64,000 nt of DNA from Buddleja alternifolia (GCA_019426215.1 CM033402.1:19907104-19971103), one strand, 5' to 3'; numbered from the stretch's first letter, positions 44,953 to 57,233 are shown. The notes: generated by a model from the letters alone, not told the origin. Program-made: numbers and translations.

Positions 44953-46323
44953 TGACACGCTAGAACCTAACGTGCTATGAATAGCAAGTATAATAATCGT
45001 GCGTAGTAATAAGTGGACTAAAAGTCCGGGTTGTCGAACCTCAAGGACTAGGTATTTTAGTTTATGATTAACAATAAAAGAAAGACAATTAAAGTAAATT
45101 GAACAAACGAAGGATGAAAGAGGAACGAACTATAGATTAAAACTCACGTATGATAAAATGACCAAGGCGCATGCTACAACCGAATCTACTCGCCACTATA
45201 TATGGTTACTCCTTGAATTATTAGACTCCTATTGCTTTGGTGGAAACTCCTAAGCTAACTATTACCCGATGTCTCGGCTCATAATAATCCTATGATTAAT
45301 TGACGGTTCTCTAAATATGTCTATTCGAGAATCTAATCAATAACCACGCATTAATGTTCTAGAGTTTCCCCAGATTAATCCGGCTAACAGCACCCGGAAA
45401 TCTTTACCTATTTCTAGGGGAAATTCCACATTAGTTTCGGATGATGTGTTAATTCCCTTGCACCCTAACCTATCTTCTCTTAAATGACTAGATTAGGCAA
45501 GATAACAAGCATATGTTGATCAAGCACATGTTTGAAATGAAAGCATAGAATTAACACACAAAGCAATAGGGGAATTAATACAAAAATCACTTCATATATA
45601 ATGACTCATAAATTCAGCCTTCACATGGCCTTAGTCTCACAAATTTAGCTCATAATCAATAACATAAAAGAGCCTAATGTAGTCATATACATAATCATAG
45701 ACAAGTATGTAATGAAAAACATATAAAAACTCCCTATATTGCTAGATCGATGATGTATCCGAGTCAAGAGCTTCAATCCCAAGCTAAACCTCCTTCTTAG
45801 CCTCTAAGAGTTGATGAAGAATGGCCCAAAATCCAGCAAATCGCCTCCAATCTCCCAGATTTCGAACCCTTCCTCCTTGCTAAAATCTGGCTTTTATACA
45901 CTTGAAAAACAGTTACGCCGGCGCCTAGGCGCGGACTGTGCGGCGCCTAGGCGCGGCCTACGTGGAGTACCTTTCTTGGGGAATAAGTCCAGCGGCGCCC
46001 AGGCGTGGTGAGAACGGCGCTCGAGCGCGGACAATACAGCGCCTGGGCGCGGGTAAGACGACGCCTAGGCATGGACAACAGGCTGAAGAACTTACTGCTT
46101 CTTACTCGGCGCCCGGGCGTGGTCATACTGGCGCCTGGGCGTGGTCAACAGGCTCAAAATTTTGTCTTGCATCGTTTTTTGCCCTTTTCTTCGTGTGCTC
46201 TCGTTTATCACCTGAAACCACTTAACACCCCGATTAAACGTAAATGTGGTATGATTTAGGTAATAAATAAATCTAAAAATGTCAGATCATAGTCTTAAAA
46301 ACACGTAAGAACGCCTCTTATCA
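44953..46323 (-). repeat. 5' LTR of A2
   Basis: 1371 bp, ends TGATAAGAGGC (46323) and GCGTGTCA (44953) on the minus strand. The TATAAAA box is at 45898-45892 on the minus strand. Nine GC-palindrome units at 45916-46145 lie 15 to about 250 bp upstream of the TATA box. Confidence 0.92.
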
Positions 46324-47636
46324 GTACCATGATATTGGGGAAATGACACATGGTCTGATTAAATCAAGGAGGATTTAATCTAGTACTTTCTAAATATAGA
46401 AAGGTACAATGGCACTTTTGGAAAGTGTACTTACTACTAGAACATGAACGAGTCTAAGGGGTCACACACTTACTCCCGATGTTCCTGCTTAAAGGATATG
46501 ATTAATCAACTTTGGAAGTTGAGGTGAAATTAGGAAAGTCTAGTGCTTGCCTAAAGAGGAACATTAATTAATTGGTTGGGGATCAATTAATTAGACTATT
46601 TAATTAATCAAGTAGGATTAATTAATTAATGGACTAAGTAAAGTCCAAGGGTTTTATTTAATTAGTAGAAGAAGTCGAAAATTAAATAAAATTAAAAAAA
46701 TAAATGGAAATAATAATTAGAGTTGGACTTTAATTATTATAGAATATTTAATTAAATGGTTGGACTATTAAATTAGATAAGGAGTCAAAAATTAAATCAA
46801 GTTGGATAAATTTTTTGGATTCCATGACTATGAGGGGGCGGCCATAGTGAACGAAAATTAGGAGGGGATTTAATTCCTCTCCAAGTCTTGATCAAGTTGG
46901 AATCAAGGTAATATTTAGGAGAGAGAAAAAGAACAAGTTAGCTTGAAAGCTAAGTTCCTTGTTTTTAGGAAACTCCTTAATTGAGTTTGACTAGGAATAG
47001 ATGAAAGTCAAATCTTGGAGATTTGATTTCATCTTGACTTCCAAGTAAACTAAACCTAGGAGTCTCTCTATAAATATGTATGTTAAGAGAAACACACACA
47101 CTTGAATTTTGGAGCAAATTTTCGTCCACCACATAGAAGGAAAGAAAGAAATATTTGTCTTCTTGTTTTTCCAAATGCTCGCCCCTCACTATTTATTTCT
47201 TAACAAGGTTTTGGTCATGTGTTGAGATTAACCTTTCACAAATATTCCTACCTTCATATGTTAAGCCTAGATTAGATCTAGAATAATTATATAGTCTAGC
47301 ACCAAATATAATTATTGGGAACTATACGTAGGTGTGGATACATCTTAGAGGCGAGACAATTGGATCGCTTAAAGATACAAAGGAACAAATCGACGCTTGA
47401 AGTTTTCGAGGAGGCCAACGGTTTTTCTTGGAGATTAGTTCAAGGGAGTATTTGTTCGGGTTGAAAAGATCAGAAACGAGGGAAAAAAGCACGAAAGGTA
47501 TTTCGTGTAGTTAGTTTTTCTCGTTATTATTAGTTTGATTAAACTGGCCATTAATCCTGTTTCGGGGTAGGATATTTAAAATTTTTAAATTCCGCTATGC
47601 TAACCTACCCCGGGGATTACCCAACCCAACATGGGA

Positions 47637-48492
47637 TTGACGGCCCCGCAAGGATTCCTCGTTGGTGTTGTCGAACTTGGAGTCCTTCGGTTTTCATAGT
47701 GTGAGATAATCTTTAGACCTGAGATGTCATTGGAAAGGGTACTACCCACTCTGCTCTAATGTACACGTGCACTCCAGGAGAGTCATACGGCGTGTATGTT
47801 GGGTATAGTTTGGTAGTTACAGTGGAACAATTGACAGTCAGAGGGGATTCATCTAAGGTCACAAGTACCTGGTATTTCCTATGCTGTTGAGTGAAACTGA
47901 ATGATCGAAAAGTCTCTGGCCAAAGCCTTATCTTGTAAGAGGGATTGGTGATCCCTGCTTAGAAGACCGAATCATTAGTTGAACCAACATAGTCATAGTT
48001 TCTGAGGCTATTAGGGTTTCAACTGTCGCCAAACCCTAGGTCTTAGACGGGAAAAAAGATGAAAAGATTCGATTCACACAAGATCGAAATCTAGAGAGGT
48101 TTTCATTTTCATCGTTAACATCTAGGAAGTCGTGGTGACGTTGCTAGACATTGAACCACGACCAATAGGTGCCTTGGGTTAATTGGTGAAATTAATCCAA
48201 GGCCTAATTAATTATTATGAATAATTAATCTAGCCTTTGGAAGGACTTATTGCTAGCTTATTAATGAGCTTAAGGGGTCACACACAATACTTAGTGTAGT
48301 ACCTATTGGCTAATTAATTCTTTGTGAATTAATGGAGAGATTAATTAATTAGAATTAATTAATCGGGAAAAGGAATAAATTAATTAAGTGGTCTTAATTA
48401 ATAAAAGTCTTATAGTTTAATATTGGATTATTAAATTGGGAAAGACTGGTTAATTAATTAGTGGTCTAATTAATTAATATATGAAAGAGGAA

Positions 48493-48525
<33 letters not shown>

Positions 48526-48594
48526 ACATGTGGGGCGTGTATATATATATGTGTATAGATTTGGTGGAGGGTTTCATCTTTTTCACCAAGTCTA

Positions 48595-48627
<33 letters not shown>

Positions 48628-49438
48628 CTTATAATATATTTGATAGGATCTATTCTAATTAATTAGGTAACTAATTGATATGGAAAGATCTTATAAATAT
48701 TGAAGATACGGAAATATCTTATTTGATAAGATATGATATATTTGATATATGGAAATATCTTTTTAGTTGGAAAGATATCCAATTAATTAGGGAAGAGAGT
48801 TTGAGAAAGAATGGAAACTAAATAAAATAACATACATACATATATCACAAGTGTGAACACACACACTAAGGCGCGTGTGTGTGTTGGGCGTGTAGCCCTA
48901 TATATATATATATGTATGTATGTGTTGTTTTATTTTTAATCAATAAATCAATTACTCAATTAATTTTAAGTTTCTCTCAAGAATTTTTCATAAAAAATAA
49001 AAACAAGGTTTTTAAGTATTAATTCTTTCTCTCCAACTCTTCCACCTCTTTCACAATATTCTTTCAACTCATGTGTTGAGTACGAAGAATACCAAAATAT
49101 ATTCCTACCCATTTCGTAAGCCAAGATTCGATATTCTCCTTGCTAGCACTGGTGGAGATAATCGAGGGTACAAGCAAGGTGTGGATAAACTTAGAGGCGC
49201 AACACTTGGGGCGCTAAGGCAAATCTAATCCGGAAAATAGTAGCAGGGAGTTGCTTAAAAAGACGTTGCTGATTTTTGGTCTTCAAGAGGTAAACACGAG
49301 TAAACTTTCCATAGGATAGTTTTTGAATCCGATGGTATCATGTCTACCTAGCCCTAACTTGGGTGATGTCGCTTTAATTTTTAAAATATATGTTTTCTGC
49401 TGAGCTCGGCGTCCCCGAAGGTTGTATTGATCCCAGTA
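47637..49438 (+). repeat. Right LTR of Copia F, second part
   Basis: It matches the left LTR from ccgcaaggattcctcg onward, including the TA and TG runs (48490-48525 and 48595-48626) and the final ctcggcg...ggttgta. Its last bases (tcccagta) have drifted from taaca, so the exact end is uncertain by a few bases. Confidence 0.85.
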
Positions 49439-51330
49439 ATAAAAATTCGCGAGTGGGTGATTGCTTGGTCTAAACCTAGGGTATGTAGTACCAATGATAG
49501 GCCAATCTTTACTACTAAGGGCCAAGGGTTGAAGCGATACCAGAGAGTGGATTGGAGAATGAACAAGGCATTCATACGGAAACCCCCTAGAGACAATCTC
49601 TGACATAAAGTCAAGCTAGTGACTTTAAAAGAGCACTTCTTGGGAGGCAACCCAAGTTAATGAGTTTTCTTTCGTTTTTCGCTGCCTTTTTGTTTGGTTC
49701 TTGCTTTTCTTAGTTTTAGATTTTCTTTATGTTTGTTTTGCCTAATCACGCACTTTTGGTATGTGTCTATATCTACTTGATGGTTTTGTATTGTTGAGTT
49801 TGTTAGCGTGAGAGTAGTCGATCACCCTTTTGGTAAGAGTTGCATATTTTATTCAGCTTAACAAAGACACACATGTGCATAAAGGATTGCTTTTCAACAT
49901 CCTTTGTTGTAAGTACTTTTATACCCTTTTACATTCTTTTATGTGAGACAACATTAGGGACAATGTTGAGTTTAAGTTTGGGGATGTGTGTGGGTAGTAC
50001 TTTGTGCTTTTAGTACATTCAAATGATTGATCGCCATGTGTTTGCTCTATTGCCTAGCTTATTCATATCATGTGTTCCTAGTTTAGCTCAATTTTGGGGG
50101 ACTTTGTATGCTTACATGTTTATATGCTTTTATGTTTTGAAAAATCAGGCATGAAAATATTTTGTCCTTCTAATTAATGCATTGAGATTGATTAACTTGG
50201 AAAAATGGCATGAATTCATGACATAATTTGAATTTAATGGAATTTATATATCTTTGAAATTGCTCGTGGAGACCCTAGACTAGGATTTATTTTCCTTAGA
50301 TGATTCAATTTGAACATAAGTCGAGGGTAGAGGAGTTGAGTTGGATAACCATCTTGAGACAATTAAGGAATTTTCCTAGAAATATTGGCCTAGATGTTTT
50401 CATAAAAAGTTTATAAATTGATGACTTAATTTTGTATGCTAAATAATGGATTAATAAGGTTGAAATTTGGTATGACCAAAGTGGTCAAACTAATACGTAT
50501 TGGAGGTGAAAGTAACATGCCTAAGTACTGTAATATTATGCTAATTTGAGCTAAGCTCAAGCCAAAGGAGTGAATTGAATGAAAGATCTATTTTTGTTTC
50601 GTGGCCTTTGACACTCGAGTGATTAAATCCTTAGGAGTGTCTCTACACTTAATGCCCTAAAACTATCTAGTTTCGGAGTCATTGATCTAAAGCTTGCTAC
50701 ATGGGTGCCACAGAAAGCCTAATGGAATAGAACATTGCACATGGTCTAGCCTTAATGATTTTAATGGAAAGTTTCTTATGAAGTTTAAAGTTTGAATGTT
50801 TGAGATAATGGTATTTAAATGGCTATGCAGTTTTCTATGATTCTTCTACCTTGTGATTGATCGAAGGTTGATAGATATGGGATTAATGTCCAAAAATTGG
50901 AAAGTATGCCTTTCGACTATAATACCTTAGACATATTTATTACTATGCCCTTTGGAGGTCTTTTCCAGTATTGCTGTCATATGAGCAATTATTTGATATG
51001 TTTATATTTTTTGAGCTTAAAAAGGATGGTTTTGCGCCATTAGTTCTTGTTAATTAAGTTGATGTGTATTGATTGGTTTGGGTCTAAAAATTGTTGGATT
51101 TTGTGGATATATCAAATGCAAACTGTCACGTGACTATACTCGTCCTTGTTGGGTAACATAAAGGTTTAAAGGCTTGCTGCACATGCTAAATGTAATCATT
51201 TACTCCAGAAAAGTGAGTTTATCCTTTTCGTTTTTGTTTTTGTGTTTATCTCTCTTTGATTGTTGTTCTTGATTTTGTTTCTATGCTTTATCAATGCTTG
51301 AGGACGTTCAATGGGTAAGTTTGGGGGCGC
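49439..51330 (+). mobile_element. 3' part of the Athila-B internal region
   Basis: Near 49490-49600 a frame reads RPIFTTKGQGLKRYQRVDW and ends after KPPRDNL, possibly the C-terminus of the polyprotein. It is followed by cttcttgggaggcaaccca, the landmark seen in A2. Then come 1.6 kb of non-coding sequence with gacaatgttgagtttaagtt and, at the end, the PPT gtaagtttgggggc (51316-51329). It is the right-hand flank of the Copia F insertion. Confidence 0.65.
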
Positions 51331-52746
51331 TGATAGGTTATGAATTTACGTATTTTAGAGCCTTGTATTCATGTAATTTACATTGGTTTACACATGATTT
51401 AGGCCACATGCTTATAATTTGTGTGTTTATTGAGTAAAGGTGGAAAATCATTGTAATCGAGGACAATTGAACGAAAATGCAGAATGTCAAAGTACTTAGA
51501 GATAGAATTTGATAAATATTCCTTCTGCAAAGTTGTATAGCCCTATCTTAGCTTCACGTGGCAACTTGAATCACCCAAATTGAATATATATGGAGAAAGT
51601 TATGAAGGAAATAAGGTCGCTGCAAACAAGGCAAAGTGTTACTGTTTCTAAAGTTCGAACGATAGCTTTTGACGTACGGATGTGAGTCTAACAAGAAAAC
51701 TAGCAGATTTTACACGTTTTTCATTTGTAACTCAAGTTGGAATCTTCCCTTCCACCCTTATATAAAGTAGATTAGTTCTTTAGGGTTAGGAGGATGAAAT
51801 ACACATAAAATAGGGCCCTTATAGGGTTTAGATTTAGTTTTTACATATTCATGAAGATCTACACAAACCTTTGAAGGTTAAAAAAATCAAGAAGCATGAA
51901 AGGGATGAAGATCGAAGTTCAACCATCAATTATATGAGAGAGTTTCTTAGATCTAGATTTATTTTTGTCTATGATTATGAATCTTTATCAAAGTTTCTAT
52001 TTTTTATCTTTCTTGATGAATTAGTTTTTCGAACTAAGGATATGTTTATGCTAAACTATGAGATTTGAGTTGTAAATTGCATTTTTCATATTAATTCCAT
52101 TGTTGCTTTGTTTTTTAATCTTGTTCTTAATGCTTCGTATGATTAGCTACCATATGTATGAATTGATGCTAAAATTATCTATTCAGGAGAAAGTAATTTA
52201 AGGTGCAATAAGGATTAATAACATCTTCTACGTTAGTTGATGCTAGGGATGGCTACATACTTCGGATGCTATTAGCCGGATTTATCCGGAGAAAATTCAG
52301 ATCTTAATGCATGCAAGAAAGATTTCTACAACCAACTAGCATAGCTTATCAATACAGAGGGATCGAATTGATAATAATCTTAAGGAATTTTCCACCTTAG
52401 CAACATTAGTCTAATAATATGAAAACGTGATTTTAACAAGAATTGTTTAATCTATGCCAATACATGTGTCTTAGTTTGTCTCTTCCATAGTTATCTTGAT
52501 TTCAACATCTTGCTTCTTTTATTTTGCTTTCATAATCTTTTAGTTAATTCTTGCTTTTAAGTTAATTTATTGTTTTTAAAATCTTTAAATCTTTAGTTTT
52601 TTTTTTAAATTCTTGCTTGCTTTAGTTTCTCATAAAACTAAAATACAAGTCTCTGTGGGTTCGACATCTCGGACTTAATTGTGCACTTTATTACTACACA
52701 CGACCAGTCCACTTGCGGTGAAAACACGTGGGGATTTCTCGTGTCA
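51331..52746 (+). repeat. Complete Athila-B LTR (1416 bp)
   Basis: It starts TGATAGGTTATGAATTTACG right after a PPT and ends ...TCTCGTGTCA. It has a TATATAAA box at 51759-51766, with aaagttcgaacgatag about 100 bp upstream. It is preceded by a PPT like a 3' LTR, but followed by agtttttg, the LTR-PBS spacer of a 5' LTR, instead of a target duplication. Confidence 0.85.
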
Positions 52747-52762
52747 AGTTTTTGCAAAAACT
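52747..52762. other. 16-bp palindrome joining two opposite Athila LTRs
   Basis: Agtttttgcaaaaact is a perfect palindrome. Each half is the spacer that lies between an Athila LTR and its PBS. The left half belongs to the plus-strand B LTR and the right half to the minus-strand C LTR. Confidence 0.85.
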
Positions 52763-53865
52763 TGATGCACGAAAACCCAGTCGTGTATTTAATAACAAGA
52801 GGATTGATCGTGTGTAGTAATAAAGTGGACTACTAAGTTCGAGATGTCGAACCCACAAAGACTTGTATTTTAGTTTTGCGAGAAATTAAAGCGAGACTAA
52901 ATTGAAACTTATAAGGGAATAAGATGAAGATATATTATAGTAAAAAGGAATATAAAGCAAGATGATAGAATTATATGAGAAAAGCGACTAAGACACATGT
53001 AACAACACAGACTTGCTTGTTATCTAAATAAACTTTGTTCTTATAGTTATTGGACTAGTGTTGCTATAGTGGAAAATTCCTTAAATTTATTATCAATTCA
53101 ATCCCTTTGTGTTGATAACTTATGCTAGATTGGTTGTAGCAATCTCTCTTGCATGCATTAAGATCTGAATTTTTTCCGGATAAATTCTACTAAGAGCATC
53201 CGGAGTATGTAGTCATCCCTAGCATCAACTAACTTAGATGATATTATGATTTGTTTTGCACCCTAACTTACTTTCTTCCGAAACAACTTTTATATATCCA
53301 ACATCATAAATCCGGCCCTTACATAGCTTTCGTCTAAGAAATCTAGTTCATAATCTCAAGAGAAAGTAAACAAGAATAAAGATGAATATTCATAGACACA
53401 TATGTATCTATTTCTAATAAACTCCCTATTGTTGAAGATGATCCTTTGTGGTTTTCTTCTTCTTGCTCTCCAAGTGTTGAATTAGGTCTTCTAAAATTGG
53501 CCCTCAGTTCTGGAACTGATCTAGTATTTATATCTTTTTATATGAAAAGACCACAGGATGAACCAGACTTTTAATATGCAAAAACTGCTCTGTTGGGCCC
53601 AACGTCAGAACGCTGGGCATCCTGGCGTTCGTACGTTAGATAGCTCCCATGCTCAAACGTTGCATAACTCATGTTCGGACGTTGGCTACTGATTTCTCAG
53701 ATTTTTATTGAATTTATACATTCCCTTGTTTTCTGCAATTGTGCTAATTTCATACCTGAGCTCAAATACCAAACTTATTAAACGCATTTGTAGCATAAAT
53801 CACTCAAAATCGAGCCTAAATCATGTAAATATATGGGACTAAAACACGTAAATTGCAGCCTATCA
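52763..53865 (-). repeat. Athila-C LTR (1103 bp)
   Basis: On the minus strand it starts TGATAGGCTGCAATTTACG at 53865 and ends ...TTCGTGCATCA at 52763. It is related to the B LTRs (for example gttagttgatgctagggatg, taatgcatgcaagagagat) but clearly a different family. Around 53590-53690 it holds four variants of the aacgttcgaac motif, 40-140 bp upstream of a TATA-like catataaaaag on the minus strand. Confidence 0.8.
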
Positions 53866-54165
53866 ACACCCCAAACTTACCCATTGATCATCCTCGAGCA
53901 ATGAAAAGCATAAAAATAAGATCAAGAACATCAACCAAAGAGAAAAGAAACAAAATATAAGCTCCCTTTCGTGGAGTGAACGATTGAAATTTAGCATGTG
54001 CAACAACCCTTTAAACCTTTATGTTACCCAAAAAGGGCGAGTATAGTTTCGTGAGGGTTTGCAGATGATATATGCACAGAATCTAACAAATTTCAAACCC
54101 AACCCAATCAATACATTTCAACATAATTAACAAGAACCAATGACACAATATCATTCTTTCAAAGC

Positions 54166-54197
<32 letters not shown>

Positions 54198-55228
54198 CAA
54201 ATAATTGCTCATTTAACACCTCAACTCAAAAAGACTCCAAACGGTGTAGTGAAAATAAATCTAAGGCATTATAGTCAAGAGGTATCCTTACCAACTTTTG
54301 AACATTAATCCCATATCTATCAATTTTCGATCAAACACAAGGCTCGAGAATCATAGAATACTTCATAGAGCACTTAAATTCCATCATCTCAACAACACTC
54401 AACTCTAAACTCATCTGAAACTTCCCATTAAATTCATTAAGTCTAGATCATGTACAATGTTCTATTCTATTAGGTTTTCTATGGCACCCATGTAGCAAGT
54501 TTTAGATCAATGACTCCCAAACTAGACAGTTTAGGACATTAAGTGTAGAGACATTCCTAAGAATTTAATCACTCGAGTGTCAAAGGCTACGAAATAAAAC
54601 TAGATCTTTCATTCAATTATCTTCTTTGGCTTGAGCTTATATCAAATTAGCATAATAGTACAGTACATAAACGTGTGACTTTCACCTCCAATACATATTA
54701 GCCTGACCTCTTTGGTCATACCAAAATTCTGCCTTATCAATCCATTATTTAGCATACAAAATTAACTAATCAACTTATAACCTTTATGAGAAAATCTAAG
54801 TCAATATTTTTGGGAAAAATTCCTTAAGTGCCTCAAGATGGTTATCTACTCAACTCCTCTACCCTCGACTTATGTGCATTGTGAATCATCTAAGGAAATC
54901 AATTCTTGTCTAGGGTCTCCGCGAGCATTTTTAAAGATATATAAACTTCATTAAATTCAAATTTATGTATAGAAATCATGCCATTTTTTCAAGTTAATCA
55001 ATCTTAATGCATCAATTAGAAGGACTAAAAATATTTTTCATGCTTGATTTTTTTTTATAAAAACAACCTATATTTCCAAAAACTGGAACTCCCCCAAACT
55101 TGAACAAAAAATTCATAAACATGCATTTCTTATACTCTCCCACCTCCAAACTTAAAATCCAACATTGTCTCTAATGTTGCACAAGTTAAAGCGTGAAAAA
55201 AGAATAAAAAAAAATACTACAAAAGCAT
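53866..55228 (-). mobile_element. 3' non-coding region of the Athila-C element
   Basis: Begins (in minus direction, reading backwards) with the PPT-like gtttggggtgt next to the LTR. It mirrors the region at 49.9-51.3 kb (accctcgacttatgtg, cactcgagtgtcaaagg, cattaatcccatatct). A TA microsatellite lies at about 54171-54196. No coding frame. It ends abruptly at an LTR-D copy. Confidence 0.65.
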
Positions 55229-56665
55229 TAAAATTTTTGTGTGACTTTAAAGAATTTGAACACTTAGAAAGCAGAGCTCTAGGTCAAGCGCTAAAGATAA
55301 GATAACTTAGACTTAGTGATTTCGGCAGTTACTAAAGTAGAGTAACGCTTAGATCGCTTAATCAGGGTCAGCACAGCAGAAATGATTTTAATGCTCAGCG
55401 TTCTTTTTAACCAAATAGTCGCTTAACTATTTTTAAAGCCTTTTGACGATATGATGTGAATAGTAATGAAAAAGCAATAAAACAGTAAAGATAAATGACA
55501 CAACATATAAAAGGTTCATTGGGTGACGTAATCCCAGCTACGTCCTTCTTCTCCTTTATACTCGGAGGAAATCCACTAGAATGATTATCGAAGGATCACA
55601 CAGAGGCTTCTACAAAATAGAGGATGAAAGGAAGACGAATTTGAGCTCCTTGATCACACAGACTTCAGCTCCAGTAGAGATCTTCTTCAACAAGCTTCTC
55701 TCGCATAGAAATGTTGCTTGTAAATCAACAACATTTTCACTCAAATGAAAGAGGGTTGAGGATTTATCGTCACAAGGTTTGTTTGATTTTGAGAAGTTCA
55801 AACAACTTTGGATATCTCAATAATAGTGTAAGGTTCTTCTATGAAGAGGTTTGAGATATCGGTGACTGTCTTTGGAATGTATATGAAAAGCTTGAAGGAT
55901 TTTGGATATGGAGTTTTGTAAGCTTTTCTTGGACTGATTTCAAAAAAATTTTAACCTAATTCTTGTGTGAATGCGTGTGTGTTTAGGGTTTGCTGAAAGG
56001 CACTATTTATAGACATTTGGGATTTGTCTGTTGGACACATGCAAGTGCGTGCCTCTCACATAGCGAGTGAGTAGTACCTTTTTCTGACATTCCTGAAATT
56101 TTGCTGCATGATTTGATGTGGCAGGTTTGAACTCTAAAACATTGACAGTCTTAGCCAATAGGGTGGCTTGTTCCGTACGCAATTCGTTCTTATCACATTT
56201 AATGCTCTTATCAAGCATTTAATGCATTTGAATTTATTTTTTCGTTGGAAATAAATGCCCATTGATGATTGCATTAAAGTCCTTAATGACTTCAGAATTT
56301 ATTTAAGGTGAATCTGATCATGCGATCGCTTGATGGCTTTGAGAGCTTGATTCATAACTCCTGAAATGTCCTTAGCGATTGGCAGTCGCTTAAGACAAAA
56401 TCTTTATCTTTGCTTGGCTTCAGACACTGATCTTCAACTTCATCTCTGACAGACTCACCTAAAATTCTATGAGCAACTTAGTATCCAATACCTAGTCTAA
56501 AATCTACAAAGATAAAAATTACAAGCCTAGTCTAACAATTACAACTCGATAACTTTGTTAAACGCTTAAACATATTCCAAGAAAGATAAACTTACATAAA
56601 CTTTGGGGTATAACATGAAACCTATCTTGTCATCATCAAAACATCTAACATGAAATTTCCTAACA
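55229..56665 (-). repeat. LTR family D, copy 2 (slightly truncated)
   Basis: Matches copy 1 (21708-23185) over nearly its full length, including tcgaaggatcacacagaggcttc and gacttcagctcca. On the minus strand it starts TGTTAGGAAATTTCATG at 56665. Its other end lacks about 70 bp, including the C-rich tail. Gag-B lies on its right and Athila 3' non-coding sequence on its left, so a deletion accompanies it. Confidence 0.75.
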
Positions 56666-56668
56666 CCC

Positions 56669-57162
56669 CTTTATTGCTTGAATCCTCCTATTTCACTTTG
56701 GAGTTTGTCAATCTTTGACTAAGGAAAGAACTTTTGCAAGAATCTCTCAACAAGCTCTCCCCAAGTCATGATGGACTGTGAGGGAAAAGACTTATACCAA
56801 GCGGTTCCTTTATCCTTGAGGGAAAAATAAAAGAGTCGAAGGTGAGTGGCATCGAAATCTCTTGGATGGACTTGTACATAAATGATATTCTCAAAATTCT
56901 CCAAGTGTTCATGTGGAAAATCGCTTGGATCCCCATAAAATGGGTTGTTTTGAACAATGGCGATTAGTTCATCCGGAATATAGAAATTTGGTGTAGTTAA
57001 TTCCAGAAAAACCACAGGTTCAGGAATAAAGAGAATTCGTGGTAGTTGACTATGTCGAACGGATAGAAGAGGCGCTGGTACTGTTGGTTGCATAGCCTAG
57101 ATGATATTTTGTAACCATAATTGATACTTTGGAAGGGTCATATCCAGAAAATTGCTAGCCAT
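56669..57162 (-). pseudogene. Athila-B gag fragment, minus strand
   Basis: From an ATG at 57162 the minus strand reads MASNFLDMTLPKYQLWLQ, then a TAG, then MQPTVPAPLLSVRHSQLPR, NNPFYGDPSDFPHEHLENF, VHPRDFDATHLRLFYFSLKD and TWGELVERFLQKFFP, followed by a stop at about 56719. It is a close relative of the gag at 27490. LTR-D cuts it at 56665. Confidence 0.85.
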
Positions 57163-57233
57163 TATTCAAACCTGAAAATTAAATTCAGAAAAATAAAACT
57201 TGCAATAAAATCAAATGCTAAAATTAAACAAGT

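Larger units (their letters stand above)
39206..46323 (-). mobile_element. Complete non-autonomous Athila-like element A2 (gag-protease only)
   Basis: It has two LTRs of exactly 1371 bp (39206-40576 and 44953-46323) and the perfect target duplication gtacc (39201-39205 and 46324-46328). It also has a PBS next to the right LTR and a purine tract next to the left one. The 4.4-kb interior codes on the minus strand for gag and an aspartic protease only. RT, RNase H and integrase are missing, so it could have moved only in trans. By hand I count about 39 differences and no net indel between the LTRs (about 97% identity), so it is the youngest clear insertion here. It resembles the plant TR-GAG class, with the protease kept in addition. 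Confidence 0.92.
38267..47631 (+). mobile_element. Solo Copia-type LTR 'X', itself split by Athila A2
   Basis: It begins TGATAGAGTAGGTTCCC and ends ...CCCAACCCAACA. It is flanked by the perfect duplication tggga (38262-38266 and 47632-47636). Without A2 it is about 2242 bp (38267-39205 plus 46329-47631). It has no coding sequence, PBS or PPT, so it is read as a solo LTR. Its second half has phrases comparable to the Copia F LTR (gagtctaaggggtcacac and gagcctgaggggtcacat), so it is probably Copia too. The LTR-like orientation is inferred. Confidence 0.75.
30683..49438 (+). mobile_element. Copia element F, gag-only, with nested insertions in its right LTR
   Basis: The left LTR (30683-32875) is followed by a Copia PBS, a 2.4-kb leader, a broken gag, a short pol-end relic, a purine tract and the right LTR (37910-38266 plus 47637-49438). 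The right LTR is split by solo LTR X. The internal region is only about 5 kb and has no RT or integrase. The element lies inside the Athila-B internal region. Flanks tgaaag and ataaaa do not give a clear target duplication. Confidence 0.8.
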
